Shown: piece by piece, positions 1-7,277 of the stretch
Numbering within the stretch: the first letter of the stretch is position 1
How the letters are laid out: each line of letters begins with the position of its first letter
Assembly: GCA_964564865.1 (NCBI GenBank)
Contig: CAZMDA010000005.1
Location: forward strand, 24,047-88,046
Origin: RBG-16-66-20 sp964564865
GTDB taxonomy: Bacteria > Pseudomonadota > Gammaproteobacteria > Burkholderiales > SG8-39
Reading direction: 5' to 3'
DNA: 64,000 nucleotides
Translations under genes and position numbers: made by a program
Notes under the pieces: model-generated
Told to the model about the DNA's origin: nothing
Database searches by the model: none
What the model saw: the letters and a program-made list of their open reading frames with translations, nothing else

Positions 1-615
1 GACGAGGCCTGGGACAAGGCCGAGCAGGCCCTGATCGAGTCGCTGCGGCGCTCGGGGGTCGCGTTCGAAATCTCGCCCGGGGACGGCGCCTTCTACGGTC
101 CCAAGATCGAGTATTCGCTCAAGGACGCCATCGGCCGGGTCTGGCAGTGCGGCACCATGCAGGTGGACTTCAACCTGACCGCCCGCCTGGGCGCCGAGTA
201 CGTGGCCGCGGACAACACCCGCCGGACGCCCGTGATGCTGCACCGGGCGACCATCGGCTCCATGGAGCGGTTCCTGGGCATCCTGATCGAGCACTTCGGC
301 GGCGCCTTCCCGCTCTGGCTGGCCCCGGAGCAGGTGGTGGTGCTGAACGTGTCCGAGCACCAGGCCGAGTACGCCGAGAGTGTGGCGAAAGCGCTACGCG
401 AGGCCGGGTTCCGCGCCGTGGCGGATTTGCGAAACGAGAAAATTTCCTATAAAATTCGGGAACATAGCCTGCAAAAGCTGCCCTACCAGGTGGTGGTCGG
501 CGACAAGGAAAAGCAGGCCGGAAGCGTGGCCGTGCGTACGCGCAGCGGTGAGGACCTCGGGGCGATGGCCCTGGGAGACTTCATCCGGCGCCTCGGGACA
601 GAGGCGGGCGCGTAG
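1..615 (+). CDS. thrS: Threonyl-tRNA synthetase, C-terminal part
   Basis: Charges tRNA-Thr with threonine in the cytoplasm. Only the last 204 residues are present, because the window opens inside the gene. Visible are the end of the class II catalytic core (QCGTMQVDF near residue 49), the zinc-ligand His in MLHRATIGSMERF and the motif 3 Arg (about residue 90). The anticodon-binding domain follows from about residue 106 (WLAPEQVVVLNV). It ends 44 bases before infC, the usual thrS-infC order. A clearly AT-rich patch at about 425-475 encodes LRNEKISYKIREHS and may carry an internal promoter for infC. Confidence 0.97.
   Translation, partial: DEAWDKAEQALIESLRRSGVAFEISPGDGAFYGPKIEYSLKDAIGRVWQCGTMQVDFNLTARLGAEYVAADNTRRTPVMLHRATIGSMERFLGILIEHFGGAFPLWLAPEQVVVLNVSEHQAEYAESVAKALREAGFRAVADLRNEKISYKIREHSLQKLPYQVVVGDKEKQAGSVAVRTRSGEDLGAMALGDFIRRLGTEAGA
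427..453 (+). promoter_or_regulatory. Candidate internal promoter for the infC operon inside thrS
   Basis: TTGCGA at 427-432 and TATAAA at 448-453 (continuing AAT) are 15 bases apart, in an AT-rich island of an otherwise very GC-rich gene. In E. coli infC also has promoters inside thrS, so the position is plausible. The spacing is short and the -35 weak. The codons here (Lys, Ile, Tyr) partly explain the low GC. Confidence 0.3.
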
Positions 616-659
616 CAGCACGGCCGCATTTTTTTGACCGGAAGAAGGAGTTTTCACCC

Positions 660-1265
660 ATCGCACTCGAGAGATCGCAACGCATCAACGGGGAGATCAC
701 CGCGCCGCAGGTGCGGCTGGTCGCCGACGAAGGTGAGCAGCTCGGCATCGTGGCCATCGCCGACGCGCTGAGGCTGGCCGAGGAGCGCAACGTGGACCTG
801 GTGGAGATCGCGCCATTGGCGGTGCCGCCGGTCTGCAAGCTCATGGACTACGGCAAGTTCCGCTACCGCGAGCAGAAGAAGGCCCACGAGGCCAAGCTCA
901 AGCAGAAGCAGATCCAGGTCAAGGAGATCAAGTTCCGGCCCGGCACCGACGACGGCGACTACAAGATCAAGGTCGGCAAGCTGATCGCGTTCCTCGAGGA
1001 GGGCGACAAGGCGAAGGTGACGCTGCGGTTCAGGGGGCGCGAGATGGCGCACCAGGAATTCGGCCTGCGGCTGCTGGAGCGGGTGAAGGCGGATCTCGAA
1101 GGCGTGGCGCTGGTCGAGCAGTTCCCGAAGCTCGAGGGGCGGCAGATGGTGATGGTCCTGGCGCCGAAGAAGAAGGTGCTGGTGGTGTCCAGGGGCAAGC
1201 CGAAGAAGAAGGAAGCAGCAGCGGAAGCACCCGCAGTCGCAGCAGAGAAGCCCGCCGCAGCCTAG
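660..1265 (+). CDS. infC: Translation initiation factor IF-3, AUC start
   Basis: IF-3 binds the 30S subunit, keeps 50S off and proofreads the initiator tRNA and start codon. The protein is 201 residues. The N domain (RINGEITAPQVRLV), basic linker (KKAHEAKLKQKQIQVKEIKF) and C domain (FRPGTDDGDY, LRFRGREMAHQ, ending MVMVLAPKK) are all clear. The first ATG, GTG or TTG lies within or after conserved sequence, whereas ATC at 660 is in frame, 8 bases after AAGAAGGAG, and gives the family N-terminus ALERSQRINGEI. A rare AUU or AUC start is a hallmark of infC and lets IF-3 repress its own translation. The C-terminus has about 30 extra residues rich in Ala, Lys and Glu compared with E. coli. Confidence 0.95.
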   Translation: MALERSQRINGEITAPQVRLVADEGEQLGIVAIADALRLAEERNVDLVEIAPLAVPPVCKLMDYGKFRYREQKKAHEAKLKQKQIQVKEIKFRPGTDDGDYKIKVGKLIAFLEEGDKAKVTLRFRGREMAHQEFGLRLLERVKADLEGVALVEQFPKLEGRQMVMVLAPKKKVLVVSRGKPKKKEAAAEAPAVAAEKPAAA

Positions 1266-1355
1266 CTGCAGGCGGAGCACAAGTGATTCCGAGGCATCAA
1301 GCGCTGGCGAAGCCAGCCGCCCGGCGTCATGACAAAACAGAGCAAGGAGAGTTTC

Positions 1356-1556
1356 ATGCCGAAGATGAAGTCGAAGAAGTCAGCCTCCAAGCGCTTCAAG
1401 GTCCGCCCCGGCGGCACCATCAAGCGCTCCAAGGCCTTCATGCGCCACATCCTGACCAAGAAGTCGACCAAGACCAAGCGCAAGCTGCGCGGCACCGCCA
1501 ACGTGCACGATTCCAACGTGCGCGCGGTGCGCGCCATGCTGCCGTACTCGGGCTGA
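1356..1556 (+). CDS. rpmI: 50S ribosomal protein L35
   Basis: Small basic protein of the large ribosomal subunit, 66 residues, beginning MPKMKSKKSASKRFKV as in the family. An in-frame ATG at 1329 would add nine residues (MTKQSKESF), but the AAGGAG at 1344-1349 sits correctly for the ATG at 1356. The 90-base infC-rpmI spacer holds a GCTGGC-GAA-GCCAGC hairpin at 1303-1317. In E. coli this leader region takes part in L20-mediated repression, and whether that holds here cannot be told by eye. Confidence 0.96.
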   Translation: MPKMKSKKSASKRFKVRPGGTIKRSKAFMRHILTKKSTKTKRKLRGTANVHDSNVRAVRAMLPYSG

Positions 1557-1566
1557 GGGGCGCGCC

Positions 1567-1926
1567 ATGCCAAGAGTCAAGCGTGGAGTAACGGCGCGCG
1601 CGCGCCACAAGAAGGTCCTCGCCAAGGCCAAGGGCTTCCGCGGCCGTCGGGGCAACGTCTACCGGGTCGCCAAGGAAGCGGTGATGAAGGCGGGGCAGTA
1701 CGCCTACCGCGACCGCCGCAACAAGAAGCGCGACTTCCGTGCCCTGTGGATCGCCCGCATCAACGCCGCGGTGCGCGAGCTGGGGCTGACCTACAGCGCG
1801 TTCATGGCCGGGATGAAGAAGGCGAACATCGAGATCGACCGCAAGGTGCTGGCGGACCTCGCGGTGCTCGACAAGCCCGCGTTCGCGCGCATCGCGAACC
1901 AGGTCAAGGCCAGCATCTCCCACTAA
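1567..1926 (+). CDS. rplT: 50S ribosomal protein L20
   Basis: Binds 23S rRNA early in large-subunit assembly and in E. coli also represses its own operon. It has 119 residues, the normal length, with the hallmark start MPRVKRGVTARARHKKVL and the FRGRRGNVYR segment. It starts 10 bases after rpmI. Only 22 bases separate it from pheS, so there is no room for a phenylalanine leader peptide and attenuator such as E. coli pheM. Confidence 0.98.
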   Translation: MPRVKRGVTARARHKKVLAKAKGFRGRRGNVYRVAKEAVMKAGQYAYRDRRNKKRDFRALWIARINAAVRELGLTYSAFMAGMKKANIEIDRKVLADLAVLDKPAFARIANQVKASISH

Positions 1927-1948
1927 GTCGGTCCCCAGGGTTCCGGGG

Positions 1949-3120
1949 ATGCCCGACATCGACAGCATCGTCGCCCGCGCCGAGGCGGAGTTCGCCTCGG
2001 CGGCGGACGCGGCCGCGCTGGAGAACGCCAAGGCGCGCTTCCTCGGCAAGGCGGGCGAGCTCACCGCCCTGCTGAAGGGCCTGGGCGCGGCCTCGCCCGA
2101 GGAGCGCAGGCAGCTCGGTGCCGCGATCAATTCGGGCAAGGCGCGCATCGAGGCGGCGCTGGAGGCGCGCCGCGCCGGCCTCGCCGATGCCCGCCTCAGC
2201 TCGCGACTCGCCGAGGAGGCGCTCGATGTCACCCTGCCCGGGCGCGGCAGCGCCCGCGGCGGCCTGCACCCGATCACCCGCACCTGGCAGCGGGTCGAGG
2301 AGATCTTCCGCAGCATCGGCTTCGACGTCGCCGACGGCCCGGAGATCGAGAACGACTGGTACAACTTCACCGCGCTCAACAACCCGGAGAACCATCCGGC
2401 ACGCTCGATGCAGGACACGTTCTACGTCGATCTCAAGGACGACAAGGGGCTGCCCCTGCTGCTGCGCACCCACACCAGCCCGATGCAGGTGCGCTACGCG
2501 AGGATGCACAAGCCCCCCATCAAGGTGATCGCGCCGGGCCGCACCTACCGCGTCGACTCGGACGCGACGCACTCGCCCATGTTCCACCAGGTCGAGGGCC
2601 TGTGGATCGACGAGGACGTGAGCTTCGCCGACCTGAAGGGCGTGTACGTGGACTTCCTGCGCCGCTTCTTCGAGTCGGACGAGCTGCAGGTGCGCTTCCG
2701 GCCGTCCTATTTCCCGTTCACCGAGCCCTCGGCCGAGATCGACCTGCAGTTCGCCTCCGGCCCGCTCAAGGGCCGCTGGCTGGAGCTGTCGGGCGCCGGC
2801 CAGGTGCACCCGCAGGTGGTGCGCAACTTCGGGCTCGACCCGGAGAAGTACATCGGCTTCGCCTTCGGCTCGGGCCTGGAGCGCCTGACCATGCTGCGCT
2901 ACGGCATCGACGACCTGCGCCTGTTCTTCGACGGCGACCTGCGCTTCCTGAGGCAGTTNNNNNNNNNNNNNNNNNNNNNNNNNNNNNNNNNNNNNNNNNN
3001 NNNNNNNNNNNNNNNNNNNNNNNNNNNNNNNNNNNNNNNNNNNNNNNNNNNNNNNNNNGCATCGACGACCTGCGCCTGTTCTTCGACGGCGACCTGCGCT
3101 TCCTGAGGCAGTTTGCATGA
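1949..3120 (+). CDS. pheS: Phenylalanyl-tRNA synthetase alpha subunit, interrupted by an assembly gap
   Basis: Catalytic alpha subunit of the alpha2-beta2 PheRS. The N-terminal coiled coil (about residues 1-85) is followed by the class II core: HPITRTWQRVEEIF, GPEIENDWYNF, LLRTHTSPMQVRYA, GRTYRVDSDATHSPMFHQVEG and GFAFGSGLERLTMLRYGI. At 2959 the gene runs into 100 N, and the 55 bases before the gap recur immediately after it. Read literally the frame shifts across the gap. Deleting one 55-base copy plus the N run (155 bases) restores one frame ending RQFA-stop at 3118-3120, which gives a normal 338-residue protein. Its stop overlaps the pheT start. Confidence 0.95.
2904..2958 (+). repeat. First copy of the 55-base duplication at the contig join
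   Basis: Identical to 3059-3113. The copies sit exactly on either side of the N run. Two contig ends that share one 55-mer is what a de Bruijn assembler leaves before a scaffolder inserts a default gap. Confidence 0.95.
2959..3058. other. Assembly gap, 100 N
   Basis: Exactly 100 undetermined bases, a conventional placeholder for unknown gap size. The flanking 55-base identity and the restored pheS frame after collapse indicate that no sequence is really missing here. Confidence 0.97.
3059..3113 (+). repeat. Second copy of the 55-base duplication at the contig join
   Basis: Identical to 2904-2958 and continues into the true pheS end and the pheT start. Best read as the same genomic bases represented twice. 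Confidence 0.95.
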
Positions 3121-5498
3121 TCGTCCCCGAGTACTGGCTGCGCGAGTTCGTCGACTGGTCCATGCCCACGGACCACCTGGCGCGCGAGCTCACCATGGCC
3201 GGCCTCGAGGTCGAGTCCTGCGAGCCGGTGGCGCCGCCGCTGCCCGGCGTGGTCGTTGGCGAAGTGCTGTCGGTGGCGCGCCACCCGAACGCCGACAAGC
3301 TGAGCGTGTGCAGCGTGAACGCCGGCGGCAAGCCGGTACAGGTGGTATGCGGCGCGCCCAACGTGCGCGCCGGGATGAAGGCGCCCCTCGCGCTTCCCGG
3401 GGCGGCGCTGGGCGGGCACGAGATCAAGGCCACCGCGCTGCGCGGCGTGGCGAGCAACGGCATGCTGTGCTCGGCCCGGGAACTGGGCTTGTCCGATGAC
3501 CACGCCGGCCTGCTCGAGCTGCCGGCTTCGGCACGGCCGGGCAGCGGCGTGCGCGAGGCGCTGGCGCTGGAAGAGCAGCTGCTGACCCTGAAGCTGACGC
3601 CCAATCGCGGCGACTGCCTGTCCATTCTGGGCGTGGCGCGCGAAGTGGCCGCGCTCACCGGCGCGAAGCTGAAGGCCCACGCGCCCAAGCCGGTGCCGGC
3701 GAAGGGCAAGGCGAAGCATCCGTTCCGCATCACCGACGCCGGGGGCTGCGGCCGCTTCGCCGGGCGCGTGATCCGCGGCGTGGACGCCGCGGCGCCGACC
3801 CCGGACTGGATGCGCCGGCGCCTGGAGCGGGCCGGGCAGCGCTCCATCTCCGCGCTCGTGGACGTCACCAACTACGTGATGCTGGAGCTGGGCCGCCCGC
3901 TGCACGTCTACGACCAGGACAAGCTCTCCGGCGCGATCGACGTGCGCTGGGGCCGCGCGGGCGAGAAGGTCCTCCTGCTGAACGGCCAGGAGGTCGCGGT
4001 GGACGCCTCGGTGCTGTGCATCGCCGACGACTCCGGCCCGATCGGCCTGGCCGGGATCATGGGCGGGGAGAGCACCAAGGCCGAGACCACCACCCGCAAC
4101 CTGTTCCTCGAATCGGCGTTCTTCTTCCCCGAGGCCATCGCCGGGCGCGCGCGGCGCTACAACTTCGCCAGCGACGCCTCGCACCGCTTCGAGCGCGGCG
4201 TGGACTTCGAGAGCAACGTCCCGGGCATCGAGCGCGCCACCCGGCTGATCCTCGAGATCTGCGGCGGCGAGCCGGGCCCGACGGTGGACCTGGTGAAGCG
4301 CCTGCCGAAGAGGAAGCCGGTGCGCATGCGCGTCGCGCGCGCGCAGAAGGTGATCGGCATGCCGATTCGGGAGACCGAGATGGCGGCGGTCTTCAGGCGG
4401 CTGGGACTGCCGGCGTCGCAGAAGTCCGGCGCGTTCACCGTGCAGCCGCCGTCGTTCCGCTTCGACCTCGAGATCGAGGAGGACCTGATCGAGGAAGTGG
4501 CCAGGTTGCGTGGATTCGATGCCATACCCGCGCGCCCGCCGACGGCGCCCGCGAAGATGACGGCGCTGCCCGAGGAACGGCGCAGCCTGCACGCGGTGCG
4601 CGAGCGCGTCGCCGCGCGCGACTACCAGGAGACGATCAACTTCGCCTTCGTCGAGCCGGCCTGGGAGGCCGACTTCGCCGGCAATGCCGACCCGGTGCGG
4701 CTGCTCAACCCGATCGCCAGCCAGGCCTCGGTGATGCGCAGCACGCTGCTGGGCTCGCTGGTGGCAAACATCCGCGCCAACCACGCGCGCAAGCTCGCGC
4801 GCGTGCGCGTCTTCGAACTGGGCCGCGTCTACCTGCGCGATCCCGCGGCCGTGGACGGCCCGCTGGAGGTTGCCGGCCTGCGCCAGCCGATCCGCGTCGC
4901 CGCCGCCGCGTTCGGGCCGGCGCTCGAGGAACAGTGGGGGACGCCGGCGCGCGCAGTGGACTTCTTCGACGTCAAGGCGGACCTGGAGGCACTGTTCGCG
5001 CCGCGGGTGCCGCGCTTCGAGGCCGCGCCGCACCCGGCGCTGCATCCCGGGCGCTCGGCGCGCGTGCTGCTGGAGGGCGCCGCTGTCGGCTGGCTGGGCG
5101 AGTTGCATCCCCGCTGGCAGCAGAAGTACGAGCTGCCCTCGGCGCCGGTCCTGTTCGAGGTCGAGGCCGCGAGCCTTGCCGAGGCTCCCCTGCCGCGGGC
5201 CACCCACCCCTCCCGGTTCCCACCCGTGATCCGGGACATCGCCTTGCTGGTGGATGCCGGGGTTCCGGCGCAGGCCCTCCTGGACGTGGTCCGGGAGGCC
5301 GACCTGGCCATTGTCCAGGGGGTCCGCCTGTTCGACCTTTACCAGGGTCCGAGTCTGCCGCCGGGGAAGAAAAGCCTTGCGTTCCGGGTAGTTATGCAAG
5401 ATACTGAACGCACCCTCACGGATGCGGAGGCCGATTCGGCGCGGCAGGCGCTGGTCGAGCTGTGGGGACGCCGTTTCGCTGCCCAGCAGCGCGCATAA
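3117..5498 (+). CDS. pheT: Phenylalanyl-tRNA synthetase beta subunit
   Basis: Beta subunit of PheRS, 793 residues, the usual length. Domains in order: the N-terminal fold MIVPEYWLREFV, an OB/EMAP-type tRNA-binding domain (about 40-150, HPNADKLSVCSVNAG), the B3/B4 editing region (about 210-390), B5 (about 400-475), a core-like domain (RDYQETINFAFVEP), and a C-terminal anticodon-recognising FDX-ACB domain (HPSRFPPVIRDIALLV to the end). The ATGA overlap with pheS suggests coupled translation of the two subunits. Its 3' end may hold a promoter for ihfA. Confidence 0.98.
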   Translation: MIVPEYWLREFVDWSMPTDHLARELTMAGLEVESCEPVAPPLPGVVVGEVLSVARHPNADKLSVCSVNAGGKPVQVVCGAPNVRAGMKAPLALPGAALGGHEIKATALRGVASNGMLCSARELGLSDDHAGLLELPASARPGSGVREALALEEQLLTLKLTPNRGDCLSILGVAREVAALTGAKLKAHAPKPVPAKGKAKHPFRITDAGGCGRFAGRVIRGVDAAAPTPDWMRRRLERAGQRSISALVDVTNYVMLELGRPLHVYDQDKLSGAIDVRWGRAGEKVLLLNGQEVAVDASVLCIADDSGPIGLAGIMGGESTKAETTTRNLFLESAFFFPEAIAGRARRYNFASDASHRFERGVDFESNVPGIERATRLILEICGGEPGPTVDLVKRLPKRKPVRMRVARAQKVIGMPIRETEMAAVFRRLGLPASQKSGAFTVQPPSFRFDLEIEEDLIEEVARLRGFDAIPARPPTAPAKMTALPEERRSLHAVRERVAARDYQETINFAFVEPAWEADFAGNADPVRLLNPIASQASVMRSTLLGSLVANIRANHARKLARVRVFELGRVYLRDPAAVDGPLEVAGLRQPIRVAAAAFGPALEEQWGTPARAVDFFDVKADLEALFAPRVPRFEAAPHPALHPGRSARVLLEGAAVGWLGELHPRWQQKYELPSAPVLFEVEAASLAEAPLPRATHPSRFPPVIRDIALLVDAGVPAQALLDVVREADLAIVQGVRLFDLYQGPSLPPGKKSLAFRVVMQDTERTLTDAEADSARQALVELWGRRFAAQQRA
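5377..5405 (+). promoter_or_regulatory. Candidate internal promoter for ihfA within the 3' end of pheT
   Basis: TTGCGT at 5377-5382 and GATACT at 5400-5405 are 17 bases apart, about 120 bases before ihfA. E. coli ihfA likewise has a promoter inside pheT. The hexamers match consensus only moderately, and no LexA-type operator was seen beside them. Confidence 0.3.
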
Positions 5499-5517
5499 AA
5501 AGTAAAATTATCAGATC

Positions 5518-5530
5518 TATCAGGGAGTTG
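5518..5530 (+). promoter_or_regulatory. Candidate IHF binding site over the ihfA ribosome-binding site
   Basis: TATCAGGGAGTTG matches the IHF consensus WATCAANNNNTTR at all fixed positions but one (G for the last A of the first block). It is preceded by an A/T-rich run (aaaaagtaaaattatc), as real IHF sites often are. It overlaps GGGAG just before the ihfA ATG, so binding could produce the negative autoregulation known for IHF in E. coli. Confidence 0.35.
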
Positions 5531-5532
5531 GA

Positions 5533-5844
5533 ATGACTTTGACCAAGGCCGAACTGGCCGACCTGCTGTTCGAGAAGGTCGGGCTGAACAAGCGCGAGGC
5601 CAAGGACATGGTCGAGGCCTTCTTCGAGGAGATCCGTGGGGCGCTGGAGCGCGGCGAGAGCGTCAAACTGTCGGGCTTCGGCAACTTCCAGCTGCGCGAC
5701 AAGCCGCAGCGTCCGGGCCGCAATCCCAAGACCGGCGAGGAGATCCCGATCAGCGCCCGCCGGGTGGTCACCTTCCACGCCAGCCAGAAACTGAAAGCCA
5801 TGGTCGAGAAGTCGCGCCATGGAGCCAAGCCGCAGGAAAACTGA
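5533..5844 (+). CDS. ihfA: Integration host factor alpha subunit
   Basis: Nucleoid protein that pairs with IhfB and bends DNA sharply at specific sites, assisting recombination, replication and transcription, including sigma-54 promoters. It has 103 residues, starting MTLTKAELADLLFEKVGLNK. The arm signature RPGRNPKTGEEIPISARRV carries the intercalating Pro. It sits directly after pheT, as in many proteobacteria. Its last 26 bases overlap the downstream MerR gene in another frame. A candidate IHF site overlaps its ribosome-binding site. Confidence 0.97.
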   Translation: MTLTKAELADLLFEKVGLNKREAKDMVEAFFEEIRGALERGESVKLSGFGNFQLRDKPQRPGRNPKTGEEIPISARRVVTFHASQKLKAMVEKSRHGAKPQEN

Positions 5845-6229
5845 ACTACCGCCGATCCCTGCCAAGCGCTACTTCACCATCGGTGAAGTGAGCGAGCTGT
5901 GCGGGGTGAAGCCGCACGTCCTGCGTTATTGGGAACAGGAGTTCACGCAGCTGAAGCCGGTGAAGCGCCGCGGCAACCGGCGCTACTACCAGCACCACGA
6001 AGTGCTCCTCATCCGCCGCATCCGCGAGCTGCTGTACGAGGAGGGCTTCACCATCAGCGGCGCCCGCAACCGCCTCGACCACGGCGCCGGCGAGGACGAC
6101 AAGTCCGAGCTGGTGGCGCGTCCGGCGCGCGCAGCCGCCCCTTCGGCCGCATCCGGGTCCGTCCCGGTGGCGGACCTGTCCGCCCTCAAGCGCGAGCTGA
6201 AGGACCTACTGGACGCCCTGCGCGCCTGA
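5819..6229 (+). CDS. MerR-family transcriptional regulator
   Basis: Predicted DNA-binding regulator of 136 residues. The winged helix occupies about residues 15-85 (KRYFTIGEVSELCGVKPHVLRYWEQEF, then RRGNRRYYQHHEVLLIRRIRELLYEEGFTI). The C-terminal part is Ala/Pro-rich and ends in a short helix (LSALKRELKDLLDAL). It lacks the Cys and effector domain of metal-sensing MerR proteins, so its signal is unknown. This short MerR directly after ihfA is a recurrent arrangement in beta- and gammaproteobacteria. The 26-base overlap with ihfA suggests coupled expression. Confidence 0.9.
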   Translation: MEPSRRKTELPPIPAKRYFTIGEVSELCGVKPHVLRYWEQEFTQLKPVKRRGNRRYYQHHEVLLIRRIRELLYEEGFTISGARNRLDHGAGEDDKSELVARPARAAAPSAASGSVPVADLSALKRELKDLLDALRA

Positions 6230-6251
6230 TGTCCTGTAAAATTGCGCGGTT

Positions 6252-6329
<78 letters not shown>

Positions 6330-6347
6330 TCCCTTCCGAGCCTTCCG

Positions 6348-6776
6348 CTAGCGCCGCTGGCTGCCGCCCTCGGGGCCGGTCGCGCCAGGCGCGGGCTTGA
6401 AGCCCGCCGCCTTGAGCGCGAGGTCGATTTCGGCGCGCTGGAAGCCCTTGGACACCACCTTCGGCCCGACCTGCACCAGCGGCAGCCGTCCGCCGCGACC
6501 GGACGCGACCATGTATCGCGCCAGATTGGCGAAGGAATCCTCGACGTTGCGTTCCTCGAAGGGGATGTTCGAGGCGGACAGGTAGTCGCGCAGAGACCCG
6601 GAGTAGGGGCACCAGGCGGCGCCGTAGAACACCACCCGTCCCTCGGGCACCCGGCCCGGGCCGTAGGCCCAGCGCCCGATCCCCATCAGCACCAGCACGA
6701 CCGCCAGCGCCGCGAGCGAGCGCTTGTCGAACCACCACATCGGCGCGTTGCGCAGGCTCCAGAAACCGTCGCTCAT
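6348..6776 (-). CDS. Membrane-anchored glutaredoxin-like protein
   Basis: A 142-residue protein with one N-terminal membrane segment (about residues 19-37) followed by a thioredoxin-fold domain. The motif AWCPYSGSLRDYL has Cys 56 and Ser at the second position, so it is a monothiol-type CPYS site. A cis-Pro-like LPLVQVG and an SKGF segment follow. Its role is probably thiol-disulfide chemistry or glutathione-linked reduction at the membrane, but the partner is unknown. It is convergent with the upstream tRNA and stands alone. Confidence 0.75.
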   Translation of the reverse strand: MSDGFWSLRNAPMWWFDKRSLAALAVVLVLMGIGRWAYGPGRVPEGRVVFYGAAWCPYSGSLRDYLSASNIPFEERNVEDSFANLARYMVASGRGGRLPLVQVGPKVVSKGFQRAEIDLALKAAGFKPAPGATGPEGGSQRR

Positions 6777-6797
6777 CGCGGACAGTCTAGCCGCGGC

Positions 6798-6826
6798 TTG
6801 ACAGGGCCGGCGCGCTCCCTAATACT
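6798..6826 (+). promoter_or_regulatory. Sigma-70 promoter of the ArsR/SRPBCC pair
   Basis: A perfect TTGACA at 6798-6803, a 17-base spacer, and AATACT at 6821-6826. The expected transcription start (about 6832-6834) coincides with the ATG of the regulator, so the mRNA may be leaderless. Confidence 0.6.
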
Positions 6827-6829
6827 AAA

Positions 6830-6842
6830 CTTAATGGTTAAG
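6830..6842. promoter_or_regulatory. Palindrome at the ArsR transcription start, candidate operator
   Basis: CTTAA-TGG-TTAAG is a perfect inverted repeat centred on the predicted transcription start and on the first codons of the regulator. This is where an autoregulating ArsR-type repressor would be expected to bind. Confidence 0.35.
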
Positions 6843-7277
6843 CATGGAGACCCGGTGCTCGACCGCGTGTTCGCCGCCCTGGCCGACCCGACCCGGCGCG
6901 GCGTGCTCGATGCGCTCGCGGGCGGCAGCCTCGCGGTGAGCGAACTGGCGGCGCCCAGCGGCATGTCGCTGCCGGGCTTCATGAAGCACCTGCGGGTGCT
7001 GGAGGACGCGGGCCTGATCGCCCGCGAGAAGGAAGGGCGGGTGGTGAGCTGCGAGCTCTCCGCCGCGCCGATGAAGGCGGCCTCCGCGTGGATGGCGCGC
7101 TACGAGAAGTTCTGGGGCGACAAGCTCGATTCGCTCGCCCGCTACCTTTACCAGCAGGAGGAGTTGCAGGCATGGAACAAGTTGGAGTCCAGGACAAGCC
7201 CTCGCTCACCCTCAAGCGCCATTTCCCGGTCGCGCCGGAGAAAGTCTGGCGCGCGTGGACCGATCCGAAAGCGCTAG
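6834..7277 (+). CDS. ArsR-family winged-helix regulator
   Basis: Dimeric transcription repressor of 147 residues. The hallmark N-terminus LDRVFAALADPTRRGVLDAL and recognition region SGMSLPGFMKHLRVLEDAGLI are clear. It lacks a CxC metal site, which fits the subgroup paired with SRPBCC/AHSA1 proteins rather than metal sensors. ATG 6834 gives MVKHGDPVLDRVF, a typical start, but leaves no room for a ribosome-binding site after the predicted transcription start. GTG 6855, with GGAG just before it, is the alternative. The C-terminal 35 residues (from about EELQAW) overlap the next gene by 106 bases and look non-conserved. Confidence 0.85.
   Translation: MVKHGDPVLDRVFAALADPTRRGVLDALAGGSLAVSELAAPSGMSLPGFMKHLRVLEDAGLIAREKEGRVVSCELSAAPMKAASAWMARYEKFWGDKLDSLARYLYQQEELQAWNKLESRTSPRSPSSAISRSRRRKSGARGPIRKR

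Noticed and set aside
1303..1317. Terminator between infC and rpmI
   Set aside because: The 6-bp hairpin has no U-tract, and rpmI-rplT belong to the same operon.
2904..3113. A biological tandem duplication at the end of pheS
   Set aside because: The copies abut a round-number N gap, and only removal of one copy restores the frame. An assembly artefact explains everything.
2766..5399. Very long open frame on the minus strand across pheT (and similar ones at 1904-3871, 32598-35399, 38489-41959 and 61685-63832)
   Set aside because: They run antisense to, or extend far beyond, clear conserved genes, have no family-like sequence of their own, and are expected in DNA of this GC content, where stop codons are rare.
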